NCBI GenBank assembly: GCA_007570785.1
Contig: ML664199.1
Location: 18,557,050 to 18,621,049, forward strand
DNA length: 64,000 nt
Direction of reading: 5' to 3'
Origin: Antilocapra americana
Lineage: Eukaryota > Chordata > Mammalia > Artiodactyla > Antilocapridae
Under the pieces are notes generated by a model that saw only the letters and a program-made list of their open reading frames with translations, was not told where the DNA came from and made no database searches. Position numbers and translations under genes: made by a program. Positions 43,671-55,492 of this stretch are shown one piece after another. The number at the start of each line of letters is the position of its first letter. Position 1 is the first letter of the stretch.

Positions 43671-44293
43671 AAAATAAAAAAAAATTAATAAACATGTAAA
43701 CTAGTTATCAATAATTATTAGTGACTACACACACACAAACAAAACCTAGTATTTTTCAAATTAACTCTCAACTCTATTCACTGAGAAAAAATAAATTTGA
43801 TTTTGCATTTTTGTATAACTATAAAAATGTGATATCTAGCTATCACTAATCTCTGCTTTTTTGGTTGGAGACCTCCCACCGTTTAGCTCAGTGATAAAAT
43901 TCCACAATAAATTTTGACTTGAAAGATTTCAGGATGTCACGAAAATGGGAATGACGAATGAAGGCTATGAGATGAGCAAATATTTGGCAAATCCTGTAAA
44001 GCACTTAGAACAAGCTTTATTAAGTGTGGTGGGATCAGATGATCATTACTGTTTTTATTTTTATCTGGGGTCAAACATAATTAAAACATTTTCTGTGGGT
44101 TTCCAAATTAGCCTAACGATTTATTGGTCTCCAAAGATCTTGGTAGATGGTAATCTTGGCATGGAGTTCTAAAAGAGGACTCTGTAGATCTGGAAAGAAG
44201 TTGGAAAAATAATTGTTTAAAAACAAAACAAAAAAGACCCAAGAAACACCGTGAGAGAATTGTGACACGTTGGGAATTCAGTCAAAAGGTGCT
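43671..44293. other. Unresolved sequence
   Basis: No feature recognised; the plus-strand frame at 43945-44172 has no domain. Confidence 0.35.
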
Positions 44294-44362
44294 ATTAGTG
44301 ATGGGCTACAGTCCATGAGATCGCACGAGTGGGACAGGACTTAGCGACTAAACCACCACCAC
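44294..44362 (+). mobile_element. Bov-tA SINE, 3' end only
   Basis: TGATGGGCTACAGTCCATGAG, ATCGCACGAGTGGGACAGG and CTTAGCGACTAAACC: only the last third of the SINE. Confidence 0.8.
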
Positions 44363-45302
44363 ACATGGCTGCCAGAGCACTAAAAATGCCCAGACTGTCA
44401 AGGTTTAGAACTGCAAAAATCGAGGAGGAAATGTTGAAGCTGCCCTCTTGTGGCTGAAATGGAGGTTTTTTGCCTCTGCCTCTATACTTTTCAGGAAGCA
44501 ATGTTATTTCACCCCATGCTACTCCCACCCACTGAGTTATACATGAAATCATGTAAGACCAATAAAACATCTCAAGCTTTCAGATGGGCTCAAAAGACGT
44601 CCCCCAACCCCTACCTAACCCCAACCACAACTAAACCCTGCAAGTCGGTCAACACACACTTTTCAGTTGAGCAAAGCTCCTGGCTATTGGTACATTATAT
44701 TAAAATTTTGTCCCCTTTAAACCACACCCCAAGTGAAATCACACGAGATTTCTGAAAGAATTTTAAGATGATATCCTCCAGTCTATAAATACTTAGTGGT
44801 GGGAATTAACAGCAGAGACTGATGTAAGAAACAAGGGGAAGGACTTTGATACCTCTCAGCTAGATAATCAAAGCTGAACCACTTAACAGCTTAAACTTAA
44901 ATTTCTTCCAGTGTAAAATCAAAGAGTTCAAAGCAACTTTCAATATCCCTTTTAGCTCTAAAACTCTATATATATGTGGGCTGATGGACAGGCCAATTAC
45001 TTTTTTGTCTCTTGGTTTTCTTTCCTTTCTGGTTATGTGGCTTTATGATTCGTGAACTAAAGAGTTATTAGAGGAATTGTGTGATTCCTCTGAACCACTG
45101 AACATTGTGGGGCCATAGGGATATTTGTAGAACTGTCCCATTCATACAGGTACTGAATTTAAACTATCTGCTATGTGCTGTGCATCATTCCAGTGCAAGT
45201 AGTGCAATATTAATAGAGAAAAGGAGAATCCTTGTCTTTGAAGTGCTTATAATTTGAACAAAATTAACTTCATTCTTTTTTATGTGGCTTTACAGTTTGT
45301 TT
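44363..45302. other. Unresolved sequence
   Basis: No recognised repeat. The plus-strand frame at 44450-44755 (101 codons) has no recognisable domain. Confidence 0.35.
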
Positions 45303-45312
45303 TCATGTTCTT

Positions 45313-45553
45313 TATTTATTTATTTATTTTTTTTACTTGTTTTTGCCATACAATGTCATGATATCACCATGGGTTTACATATGCTTCCCCTCCGGAACCC
45401 CCCTCCCTCCTCCCTCCCCCCGGGAAATCTCGCTGCACCAGTCCCGAGCATCAATCCTGGGCTGGCGATTGATTAGACACATGACAATTAACATGCTTCA
45501 ATGCCCTTCTCCCATAACATCCCACCCTTACCCTCATTCACAAAGTCCACGAG
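45313..45553 (-). mobile_element. L1-BT LINE, 3' UTR only (copy D)
   Basis: Only the last ~240 bases of L1-BT on the minus strand: a T-rich tail with (TTTA)n at 45313-45338, TTTGCCATACAATGTC, the C-rich tract, and GAGCATCAATCCTGGGCTGG. A 10-base duplication TCATGTTCTT lies at 45303-45312 and 45554-45563. It is very similar to copy A across the shared part. Confidence 0.94.
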
Positions 45554-45563
45554 TCATGTTCTT

Positions 45564-46795
45564 ATGATTCTGAATATAACAAGGGGAACTTACCTTAAAT
45601 TTTGACTGTCTCCAAAGATCTTCTAGATGGGATAGGCTTGAAGCTGAGCAAAACTCCCAGTAAACTTGGACAGGAACTGGGCTGGAATCAAGACTTCAAA
45701 GTCAAGGCAGTGCGCCTTCTGGTGAAGCTCGTAGTGGAAGACGTGCCTGGCTATATATGCTTCAGTCATTTTGAAAACTGTTCTTCAATGGGCCATTTTT
45801 TTTTTTTTAAACATGAAAGGAAGTCCAAATAAGGCATATATGTTTTTGGAAACTACCTTGTTTGTGCTTGGTTTCATATCATGCTTTGGAATGGTTAATT
45901 TAAAAAGAAAGACTATGTTTTAAATAATGTAGAATTAAAAATTTTTTTTTATTTTATCAGGTGAAGATTGTTTTGCTTGTTTTGTTTTTCCCTCAAGTTC
46001 TTGTGCATGCTCTGACATTTAAAGACTTATAAACAATCATAAATTTTGAAATATTAATTGTTTTGGATGTGAGAAATCTTAAGGTATACATTGCTAAAAT
46101 GAAAGTTGACTTGTTACATGAAAATATAACATACGTGTAATGATCAGGTTACAGGATCTTGATAAAAATAGTTATTCCAGATTACAAGAAGTTCTGGAAG
46201 GACCTCTTGATGTCACAGATTTTTTTCTGTTGCCTTGATATTTTCAGAATGTCTTACACATCATCTACTATATGTGTCTTTGTTGTAAGTTAGAGTTCGG
46301 TTAGAAAGAACATTTGAACTCTATTCAACTTGGCAGGGCAAAGAGCCTGGAGTCCAATGATTTGTCTTTAGGGCGGTGTTTGGGGAATAACAAAATATTT
46401 CAGAATCATTAAGGGTATTACAAGAGGGAATTTGGGAGTGGTTGAAATGCTTTGTGTACTTCTAAGAAGGCAGGATGGGAGAGATTAGAGGACGAAAAAG
46501 GTTTTTAAAATTTCACTTGGAGATTTGTAAATATGGTGAGCATTACTACAGGTTCATAATAAAATAAAATGATCATAAACTGTTAAAAACATGAGGCTTT
46601 TTCTGATTTCATTTTGATAAAACTAAAAAGGTAAAACAGAAAACAATACACATGTTACAAAGGAAGGTTCACTGATAAGTAATATTAGAGCTCTCTACTG
46701 ACCAAAGATATATCTGTTATCTTACAAGGTGTGTGATATCATTTTGGTACAAGTAGTGATACCATAGATTACTTCTTTAAACATTATTTTCAGGC
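45564..46795. other. Unresolved sequence
   Basis: Includes a plus-strand frame at 45602-45832 (76 codons, MTVSKDLLDGIGLK... ending at KHERKSK). The part around SKLGQELGWNQDF and VVEDVPGYICF is not obviously repeat-derived, but I cannot assign it. Its 3' end passes through a T-run (45797-45808), which argues against a conserved protein. Confidence 0.35.
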
Positions 46796-46940
46796 AGATA
46801 GGCTCTGAGGAAGATAGTGTGAAGTCTTGGAAAGAACACAGACTGGGTTCAGAGTATGCTGGGCTGTTGGCTCTGTGGTCTTGGATAATTTTTTAGCCTC
46901 AGTTTCTTTACTTGTAAATTGAAATAATTTCTATTCTCTC
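46796..46940 (+). mobile_element. MIR SINE fragment
   Basis: GAAGTCTTGGAAAGAACACAG, CTGGGTTCAGAG, TCTGTGGTCTTGGATAA, GCCTCAGTTTCTTTAC: MIR in forward order, interrupted at its end by a Bov-tA. Confidence 0.7.
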
Positions 46941-46949
46941 ATAAGGCTT

Positions 46950-47108
46950 GGAGTAAGAAATGGCAACCCACTCTAGTATTCCTGCCTGGAAAATTCCATG
47001 GACAGAGGATGGAAAATCCAGAGAATTTTCCTGGAAAATTCCATGGCAGGCTATAGTACATGGGGTCACAAAGAGTAGGACATGACTGAGCTCCCCCCAA
47101 CACACACA
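46950..47108 (+). mobile_element. Bov-tA SINE, 5'-truncated, with an internal duplication
   Basis: Starts GGAGTAAGAAATGGCAACCC and ends in a CACACACA tail. CCTGGAAAATTCCATGG occurs twice (46984-47000 and 47029-47045), with an imperfect related segment between, so about 45 bases were duplicated inside the SINE. A perfect 10-base target-site duplication CATAAGGCTT flanks it (46940-46949 and 47109-47118). Confidence 0.93.
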
Positions 47109-47118
47109 CATAAGGCTT

Positions 47119-47959
47119 ATCCAGCGAAGGCTCCATGCCTTCCCCCTCCTACATCTTCTAGGTTTCTAGAAGAGTTTTACTGTCTATCTGTCTGTCTCCA
47201 AGATCATGCCAATCAGAAAGGTCTAAAGAGTTAAAAGAAGAAAAAAAATGTTTAGGTGGTATTATAAGTGGTACATGAAAATTTAAACTACCTCTTCTAG
47301 CTATGACAAGCAAAGAAGAATTTTTCTAATTATAAAGGCAAATGGGTCTTAAACCTAGGACCTATAAGGAAATGGTTGGTTTTTTTTTTTTTCTTTTTGT
47401 TTAGGTATCGGGATGTGGAGAATAATGGCAAGTGTTGATTTCTGTGTATATGATTTAAAGGCTTGTCTCAGCACAGCAAAGTGGCTGTGTTTTGAACCTG
47501 GTTGCTGATTCCTTTTTTTGTCAGACCACTCTCCCGCATGCTTTTGTTCTTTCCTGTCATTCAAACGTCAGTGATTGAGTGTACACTACTGAATACAGTT
47601 CTTCTGTCTTTATGGACAAGGTTGTGCTTAGACCATTGCCTAATTCTAGATCACAAGCCCAAATGCATGTGGAGGTCAGAAGCAAAGGAGGGTCTACCTA
47701 ATACAGCTGTGGTGAGTTGGATAGCATGTGCTGGGTCCAGAGAGTAGCCACCAGTCTGCAACTTGGTACATGGACTGTTTATTGCCAGATCTTCAAACTT
47801 TTTTCAAGAGAAGTCAGAAACACAGGCTTAAATGTGAAGTTTCCCAATTTTTACACCACCATGCAAACCAAGCAGAGCTTAACTAAGGACTGTAGTTTGT
47901 ATACTCTGATTCCAGCTGAGGTTAGTGCTTCTTTCTTGGTTTGCCTCTTATTGGATGAT
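47119..47959. other. Unresolved sequence
   Basis: No recognised element; a T-tract lies at 47380-47392. Confidence 0.35.
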
Positions 47960-48200
47960 GAACAAGAGCTAGATAACCTAGGGAGAAATCACAGCCCTAT
48001 CACATACTACCTGTGAGAACTTAGAAAGTAATTAGACTTGGCATCTCTGTCCCTTAGTTTCCTCATCTATGAATTGGAGGTGATGGTAATAGTACTCATC
48101 TCACAGGGTTTGGGGGAAGAGTTAATTAAGTTAAAATACATAAAGTGCCTACAATAGTGCTTGGGACAGTAGTGAGTGATACTGAAGTGTTTAGTATTAT
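47960..48200 (+). mobile_element. MIR SINE
   Basis: CCTTAGTTTCCTCATCTATG, GTAATAGTACTCATCTCAC, AGGGTTTGGGGGAAGAGTTA, AAGTGCCTACAATAGTGC: core and 3' part of MIR. Confidence 0.8.
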
Positions 48201-48284
48201 TAAAGCTTCTTTCATGTCCTCCCTTTAAAAGGTCACAGCCTCTTCCTGTAAGGCCTGGGAAGGGAGGAGGAAAAAAGGGAAACA

Positions 48285-48500
48285 AACTTTTATTGAGCAC
48301 TTCCTGTGTACCAGGAATTATACCAGATGCTTTATATGACATTTTCTCAATTTAATCCTCAGACAGACTCTTGAGCAGGTTTTATTCTCATTTTGCAGTA
48401 GAGAGAACTGAGACTTTATGAAATTCACTTGTCCAAAGCAGAGTTAGATTTGGACTTAAGTGGATCTCATTTCAAAACTCATTGTTATACCAGAAAGCTT
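48285..48500 (-). mobile_element. MIR SINE (reverse orientation)
   Basis: TTTATTGAGCACTTCCTGTG, TTTAATCCTCAGACAGAC, CATTTTGCAGTAGAGAG and AACTGAGACTTTATG: complement of MIR, moderately diverged. Confidence 0.75.
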
Positions 48501-49454
48501 TCCATCCTTGATCAAAGGAGATTTGCTGTGAATTTGATGCCTGACAGGATCTCTTTCAAAAGGGAATTTAAGGGTAACTGCCTCCTAAAGGAATCAGCTT
48601 GGGTCCTGATTAACCAGGGAGAACTTTATTACTCACAAACCTACTACCCACTCTATACTTGACCTCCCAGGCAAGCCTGAGCTCCTCCAGGGTAGAGACT
48701 GAGTGTCTGCTCTATCTGAAACTCAGCATAGTCAGTGAATCCAAGTGCTTATAAAGAAATGAAAGAGGGATTCAAACTAGGAGGTTCTCAATCTACACGG
48801 TTTGGGGGAGTTGGACATGACATGTGACAAGACAAGTTTAGCCAGGCCAATATAGGACCTTAATTACTACACTAAAAGCCTCCACATGTTATAAAAGCTT
48901 TGCCTCTTTTCCTAATAGTGTCCTTTAAGACGTCAATGAATAGAATCAGATTGGATGGAAGGGGTGGAGGTATGTGTGAAGCAAAAGAAGAAAGAAGGGA
49001 TAAAAGAATGAGAACAGGCAATCTGTAGAGATAGAGTAGGAGATAAGAAAGGATTTTAATGCCTCCTCCACATGAGATGTTTGAATGTGCCCAGATTTTG
49101 CTATCCTTGCCTCATTGAGGCAAATGTGTTAGAAATCAGTGAAATTAACAAAACCACAAACTAAATGATTAATGGGTCAGTTTTCAAGAACCAAGTGGAA
49201 AACAAACAGGCAAATAAAAGTACAATTCTCACTCTATCCCTTTATCACTTTGATCTCTGTCTCCCAGTAAATGGAAGGCACTCTCAGGTCTACCGCATTA
49301 TCACTTTGTTGCTATCCTTTATCCTATCCAGATGGAGTGTCAAGACCAAGGGTCAGGCAGGCTCACAGATGGACTTTTGGAATTAATCCAGATGCAGCGC
49401 AACACTGAATCCATCCATGCAGGGCCAAGGGTTCATGTTTACTCTAGAGTACAG
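48501..49454. other. Unresolved sequence
   Basis: Nothing recognised; small frames at 48429-48662, 49165-49386 and 49332-49568 show no domain, and the first and last overlap MIR elements. Confidence 0.35.
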
Positions 49455-49640
49455 TATTTCCTGACTGAAGGAATTCTGGCTAATTACTTGACCTTTCTGA
49501 GTCTCAGTTTCCTCATCTGTGATATGGGAATAATCCTAGAACCTACCTCACATGTCTGTGATGATTAACCAAGTTTTACCACATGTGAAATGCTTAGAGC
49601 AGTGACTGGCACATGATCATTAATATTGTTAATATTTATA
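49455..49640 (+). mobile_element. MIR SINE
   Basis: TAATTACTTGACCTTTCTGA, GTCTCAGTTTCCTCATCTG, AACCTACCTCACATG, AATGCTTAGAGCAGTGAC and TGGCACATGATCATTAATAT. Confidence 0.88.
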
Positions 49641-49902
49641 AAAGGTTTTAGAGGTGATCTTGATCACAAGCAGATGATCATACTTGCATTGGAAATGACC
49701 CTATTTGAAGTGCTTTGATTTTGCAAATGATTTTAAAAAGCTCTTGGTATGAGATCAAACACCTTCACTTACTACTCTCCAAAAATTAGCCATTTCCATT
49801 ATGCACAGACTTCTATCCTTTTCTGTAAATTGTCCAGACTTCCAAAATGGGATGCAATATGGTCTTGTTCCTTGGAGGTGGAAAATGGTATAGCTGTACA
49901 GA
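49641..49902. other. Unresolved sequence
   Basis: Nothing recognised. Confidence 0.3.
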
Positions 49903-50112
49903 AACTGGTGGTGCAGTGGTAAAGAATCCATCTGCCAATGCAGGAGATGTAAGAGATGTGGGTTCGATCCCTGGGTTGGGAAGATCCCCTGGAGTAAGAA
50001 ATGGCACCTCACTCCAGTATTCTTGTCTGGAAAATTCTATGGACAGAGCAATCTGGAGGCTACAGTCTATGGGATCGCAAAGATTTGGACACGACTGGGC
50101 ACACACAGATAC
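49903..50112 (+). mobile_element. Bov-tA SINE
   Basis: GAAACTGGTGGTGCAGTGG head (worn), an intact B-box-like GGGTTCGATCCCTGGG at about 49960-49975, the body and an ACACGACTGGGCACACAC tail. Confidence 0.92.
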
Positions 50113-50514
50113 ATATAGCAACTATACATATCAGTAGATAAAGCAGTGATTGATTAGATGAATTAAACATGATGTTTAAAAATAAGGGGAATGAAATTCA
50201 CTTTTTAAAAGAACTGCTTTGTTCCATACTAGATTATTTCTCCTTTTCACTAAATGGGATACAAAGTTGTCAGTCTCAGTAACAATTTCACAAAGCTTGG
50301 TTTTCAGATTCATACCACAGGTGTTTTTTGATCAGAGGAAAGCACCATTGGCAATTCTTAGGAACTGTCCTTTGGACAGTATGACATTATTGTAGGTAGG
50401 AGAACTGATCATGATAGTAGTCAAACAGAATTCAGAATCATGCTCTATAATCACAGTTCATTTAAAACAGGCTCCATCTCCAACATCTTCCCTGATAAAG
50501 TTGAGATGGGGAAG

Positions 50515-50945
50515 CATAGCACAGCATAAAGCCACAGGTTTGGTACCAAACAGACCTGTAGTTTAATTTTGAACATTAATGATTCCAATAAACTTATTGA
50601 ACAAACAGTTCTCAAACTTTAGCATGGATCAGAATCACCTAGAGGCTTGTTAGGTGTGGACTGTGGACACCACCCCTAGAGTTTCTAATTCAGTAGGTCT
50701 GCAGCTAGGCTCAAGAATTTGCATTTCTAGCAAGTTTTCAAGCAAAGATGGTGATGATGCTGGTCTGAGGACCATAATTTTAGAACCACTAGGTGCAAAA
50801 AATTAGATTCAGATGGTTCCAGAGTTGGACCAGAGATTCCATATCTATAAAAGGGAAGAATTTTGACTTGGAAAGTTTTCTGTAAGGATTAGAGATATTG
50901 TGTAGATGCACCCAGACCTCACGGGCAGTCAAAAAATACTAGATA
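50515..50945 (+). mobile_element. MIR SINE split by a MER5A
   Basis: Left part 50515-50600 (ACAGCATAAAGCCACAGG, CAAACAGACCTGTAG). Right part 50800-50945 (TTCCATATCTATAAAAGG, TTTTGACTTGGAAAG, TGTAAGGATTAGAGATA). The two halves are in MIR order and orientation with the MER5A between them. Confidence 0.65.
50606..50791. mobile_element. MER5A-type hAT-Charlie element
   Basis: CAGTTCTCAAACTTTAGC at the left and TTTTAGAACCACTA at the right are the terminal inverted repeats (CAGNGGTTCTCAAA family). The interior has CAGAATCACCTAGAGG, AGAGTTTCTAATTCAGTAGG and AATTTGCATTTCTAGCAAG. Non-autonomous and non-coding. Confidence 0.9.
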
Positions 50946-50954
50946 TTATTCCTT

Positions 50955-51545
50955 AGAGTCAGGCATGGACTCAAGTTCAAGTTCAATCTCTGCTGACTGA
51001 ATGATCTATTGTAAACATCATAACCTCTCAAAAACATCATTTATTTGTAAAGTGGATCCTACTGTCTGAATTGTGTTCCCCCAAATTCTTATCTTGAAGG
51101 CATAACCTCCAAAGTATGGTAGTTGGAGACAGGGCTTTGGAAGGAAATTAGGTTTTGTTGAGGTCATGAGGGTGGGGCCTCACAGTGGGATTGGTCTCAT
51201 TCCAAGAGGAAACCAGAGGGCTTGCTTCTTGTCTCTCTCTCCACCATGTGAGCATGCAGCTTGAAAGTGGCCTCTGCAAGACAGGAAGAGAGCTCTAACC
51301 AAGAACCTAATTGATTGGCATCTTGATCTCCTTCTTTAGAACTGTGAGAAATAGATTCTTAGTGTTTAAGCTATCCAATCTATTTTGTTGTGGCAACTTG
51401 AGCTAACACAGTGGAGTTAATCCCTACCATATAAATTAGGGATACAATGAGATACTGTGTGTATAGCACTCAGAACAGTGCTGGCTACCTGTAGTAGGAG
51501 GCAGCTAATGAGTTTTAGCATTATTATTTGGTATTACAATTACAG
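50955..51545 (+). mobile_element. Second MIR-like SINE, split by an LTR
   Basis: Left part 50955-51056 (GGACTCAAGTTCAAGTTCAA, AACCTCTCAAAAACATC). Right part 51416-51545 (TTAATCCCTACCATATAAAT, AGCACTCAGAACAGTGCTGG). The LTR between them has a 5-base duplication. Confidence 0.65.
51057..51410 (+). mobile_element. MaLR/MLT1-like solo LTR
   Basis: Starts TCCTACTGTCTGAATTGTG and ends TTGAGCTAACACA; the interior has GGTCATGAGGGTGGGGCC, CTCCACCATGTGAGC, ATCTTGATCTCC and AACTGTGAGAAATAGA. Flanked by GTGGA (51052-51056 and 51411-51415), the 5-base duplication expected for this class. Confidence 0.75.
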
Positions 51546-52286
51546 TTATCACTATACCCTTTCTTCCAAATCCATTGTGTTATTTCTTCTTTTGTTAACT
51601 TTGCTAAGAACTTCCCAAATATGATTGTAAGCTGATTGCAGGGCACGTAGATGAGGTGATAACTAGTAAGGGCTAATTCACATCATTGCCTTAAGCATCA
51701 TCGTTACAGATTATTTTTCTGTCCCAGCATCTTATCCTTGGACAAGCACATATTTATATAAGAATAAAAACGCTATCAACCCTCTCTCTGGTCTCAGCCT
51801 GTCCAAAAGAGTAAGCCATCTCCTGTGGCTCATTTTCTGGTGATGTTCCTTTTCTCAGAACACACTGGTCAGTTGTCTCCTGGGTGGTATCTTGTGCATA
51901 TGTTTCCTATTAAAGTAGCAACTGAAGAGTGGCAACTGTGAATCTTTTCTGGCTGGTGCTCATGTTCTGTTTTCTTCTGTAATTAGCCTTGGGGTGGAAG
52001 TTTTGGGAGGAAGGAAGGGGGAGGCTAATTTATGAATTGAAAATTGGACTTGATGCATATGACACTGGGCTAAATTGCCCAAACTTAGCTGTGATAAAAA
52101 CTTTCCCTGGTTCTTTCTCTCATTTACATTTCTACAGTTGTCAAACATCTAACTTTGTTTTAAAAATTATGTTAAAATATTAAAGACTTGATTAAGTTTT
52201 AAAAGTGAAAAGAAAAGCTGAAGTCAAACACTTCTGATTATTTTAGGGACGTTTTCTCATGGTGAATAACATTATTGGACTCACCT
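51546..52286. other. Unresolved sequence
   Basis: Nothing recognised. Confidence 0.35.
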
Positions 52287-52712
52287 CAGTCAGTTCAGTT
52301 CAGTTCAGTTCAGTCACTCAGTCGTGTCTGACTCTTTGCGACCCCATGAATCGCAGCATGCCAGGCCTCCCTGTCCATTAACAATTCCCTGAGTCCACCC
52401 AAACCCATGTCTATTGAGTCAGCGATGCCATCCAGCCATCTCATCTTCTGTCGTCCCCTTCTCCTCTTGCCCTCAATCTTTCCCAGCATCAGGGTCTTTT
52501 CCAATGAGTCAGCTCTTCGCATCAGGTGGCCAAAGTATTGCGGTTTCAGCTTCAACATCAGTCCTTCCAATGAACACCAGGACTTATCTCCTTTACAATG
52601 GACTAGTTGGATCTCCTTGCAGTCCAAGGGACTCAAGAGTCTTCTCCAACACCACAGTTCAAAAGCATCAGTTCTTCAGCACTTGGCTTTCTTCACCGTC
52701 CAAGCATCTTTT
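52287..52712 (-). mobile_element. BovB, 5'-truncated
   Basis: The complement of BovB: a tail of CAGTTCAGTTCAGTTCAGTC, GACTCTTTGCGACCCC, and the C-terminal part of the polyprotein. The minus-strand frame at 52636-52310 (108 codons) still reads [20 protein letters not shown], the normal BovB C-terminus, so the copy is relatively young. It breaks off at GTCCAAGCATC (about 52708). Confidence 0.92.
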
Positions 52713-52774
52713 AATCACTATGAGTGATTAAACTACCAATGGGTCACTTTTAGTGGTTTTTATGAAAAAAGATT

Positions 52775-53310
52775 ATATACAGCCATCTGGGAAAAGTTTG
52801 GCAGTTTCTTATACAGATAAACATCTATGTACAATATGACCCGGTAATCCCACTCCTAGATTTTTACCTAATAGAAATGAAAATTTACATTCCCAACAGA
52901 ACTTATACACAAGCAGCTGTATTCATAATTGCCACAAACTGAAATAAGTTAAGTATTCAATGGGTAAATACACTGACATGTTCACATAACAGAATACTAC
53001 TCAGCAGTGAAACGCAACAAACTATTAAGTAACAATCTGGATGAATCTCAAAGGCATTTTACTGAGTGAAAAGTTACATGAAAAGGGTTATATTTTTTAC
53101 ATTCTTAAAAGGATAAAACCACGGTGAAATGGAGACCAATAGTTTATGGTAGGTGGGGGATTATAAAGTAGTAGCACCAGAGAATTTGGGGGTGTGAAAA
53201 TTGTTCTGTAACCCTAATTGCATTGATCTTTCTATGACTACACATGTAGTAAAAATTCATAGAACTGTACACCAAAAGATGTCAATTTTACAATGTTAAT
53301 TAAAAAAATG
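52775..53310 (+). mobile_element. Old LINE-1 fragment
   Basis: Forward L1 ORF2 end and 3' UTR: AAAAGTTTGGCAGTTTCTTA, TATGACCCGGTAATCCCACT, ACATAACAGAATACTACTC and GTAACAATCTGGATGAATC, then TGTACACCAAAAGATG. Frames broken. Confidence 0.8.
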
Positions 53311-54735
53311 AATAATGAGGAAGAAAAGAGATATTATGTTTCTTTTAGGAACATAAATGATTGTCCCAGTGTGTTATGCAGTGAAAATTTTAAATGTGTG
53401 TTGGGTTGAATCTATTATGATATTTCTGTACAGGTAGGAAATGTCAGAAAAAACTTATTTTTGATTGTGTGGTAATGAAGGGAAGAAGGAAGAATGGGTT
53501 TAATTTTACTCATGGTTTCCACGTATATCAACTGAAGATCATAGGACAATATAATGAGTTAATAGTGCTCATAAGTTGCTTTATGAAATCTCTAATCCTC
53601 ACCTCTTATCAACTTTCTGATCTCCATGGCATTTTCAAAACTGGATTGCATCTGGATTCTGAGTCTGAGATGCGAAGCGGTTAGGTCAAAAGTGGGAGTT
53701 CACTTTCCTTTATACTGCACATCAGCTATTCATATCCTACCATCTGAAACTAATTTGTTGTGTGTAATTTATTCCATAAAGTTGCTGAAGTAAACAATGC
53801 ATCCACGGCTCCTTAGATGTGTATTCCGCAGGGACTTGCTTGTCTGTGTGTGATTTTCAGCTCTCTGGGAGCTTTTAGAAGTACCATCCAGCACTTGGGA
53901 TGTCATGTGGGTTCTTGGAGAGCCTATTATTTATAAACTAGGGTACTTATTGTGTGAGGTTTGTTATCTGTGACTGATGTGATGTGGACCACAATCCCTA
54001 TTCCCAAATATTTCCTGAGTCCAGATTAGTGAGTTAGTAATGGGGAACAGACATGCCCACTCTATACCTCAGATAAACACAACAGGATCAAGATTGTTTG
54101 GGGGAAATGGGTGAGAAGTTATAGCATGGTGGTTTGTCACTTTCCTCCTAGGAGAACAAGGCACTATGGAAAAGCATGGTGCATTTTCCAAGGTGGCAGT
54201 TTATTTCTGGGTGTGGCCTGACTTCACTTCACTTGTGGATGCTAAAGCATTTCACAAAGTTCTACCTCCTATCCTTATGGCCAGGAGCTTTGCCAGATGA
54301 TGACATGATATGGAGGAATAAGGCACAGTCCTTCTCACAGATATCACAGATTTCTTCACAGTCCTCACAATGCAAGCAAGTCCTTTTCAAACTACACATT
54401 CAAAGTACATTTTGACTTTTTTAAAGAGGGCTATACTAGCATTAGTACAGATTACTTCTAGTGTTATTGCTATCAAAAATCAATATTTTCATTTTGTCCC
54501 TATAATTAAATCAAAGTACTAGCCTTCAAAAATCTCTTCTAACTCCACAGACTACTGTTATTACTTTAAGAGTACAAATCATTACAGAGCATTTTAAAAT
54601 GCTCTTGTCAGTTCCAGAAATATACTTTTGAGTTCCCTCTTGCAGAGAACAGATTTCTTCTCTAGAAATCTTCTAGCTCAGACTTGAACTTTGGCAAATG
54701 GTTCCCTCTTGCCTATTTCCCTGGAGGCCAACAAT
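53311..54735. other. Unresolved sequence
   Basis: Nothing recognised. Small frames at 53469-53684 and 54176-54415 (plus) have no domain. Confidence 0.4.
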
Positions 54736-54739
54736 CCTT

Positions 54740-55060
54740 ATGCTATGCAAAAATACTTTTTGGAACATTTTCTATATATAGGCCTTATTCTAGGTAGTGA
54801 AAAAATAAGACAAAATTACAGGCTTAAAAATTATTTTAGAACATATGAAATGCTAGGAAGGAAATAAAACATGACTGAGATAGAATGATTGTAGGCGTGG
54901 GGAGAATGCATTACTTTAGACAACAGACAGTCATGTAAGGTCTCTTTGAGGAAGTTACATTTGAGAAGAATCTATACATAAGAAGCCAGCCACGTAAAAA
55001 TTGAGGAAAGAACATTCTAGAGCAGGCTGTTTCTCCATCAGGCACTACACTCTTCATGTT
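54740..55060 (+). mobile_element. L2-like ancient repeat
   Basis: GGCCTTATTCTAGGTAGTG, AAATTACAGGCTTAAAAAT, AAGGTCTCTTTGAGGAAG and TTACATTTGAGAAGAATC, then AAGAACATTCTAGAGCAGGC, in the order of the repeat at 15.4 kb. Confidence 0.55.
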
Positions 55061-55296
55061 TGAAAGGTGGAGGTGGAAATTGCCTCTATCACCATTTTAA
55101 CATATGATCCACTGAAGGAGCTGTTTCTTCCTCTTAAACCTTGGGTTGTATGGGTTTGGAGATCCTAGTGTTCAGGAGAGGACACCACCACCATAAAACA
55201 CAAGTCATAATTCCGTGAAACTGAAGGTTATTCTTTTGTAGCTGGTCATCTGCCAAGTAAGTGAGTTGGATAGCGATGTGGTGCGAATCCTCATTC

Positions 55297-55465
55297 TTGC
55301 ACATGTGAGTTCAATCCCTAAGATGGGAAGATCCCCTGAAGGAGGACATGGCAACCCACTCCAGTGTTCTTGCCTGAAAAATCCCATGGACAGAGGAGCC
55401 TGGTGGCTACAGTCTATAGAGTCGCAAAGAGTTAGATACAACTGAAGTGACTGAGCACATAGGTC
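55297..55465 (+). mobile_element. Bov-tA SINE, head degraded
   Basis: A recognisable B-box area GTGAGTTCAATCCCTAAG, then ATGGCAACCCACTCCAGTG to GAAGTGACTGAGCACA. Upstream of 55297 the tRNA part is too worn to place. Confidence 0.88.
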
Positions 55466-55492
55466 CAGAACAGATCTAGAAGCAAAGAGGGG

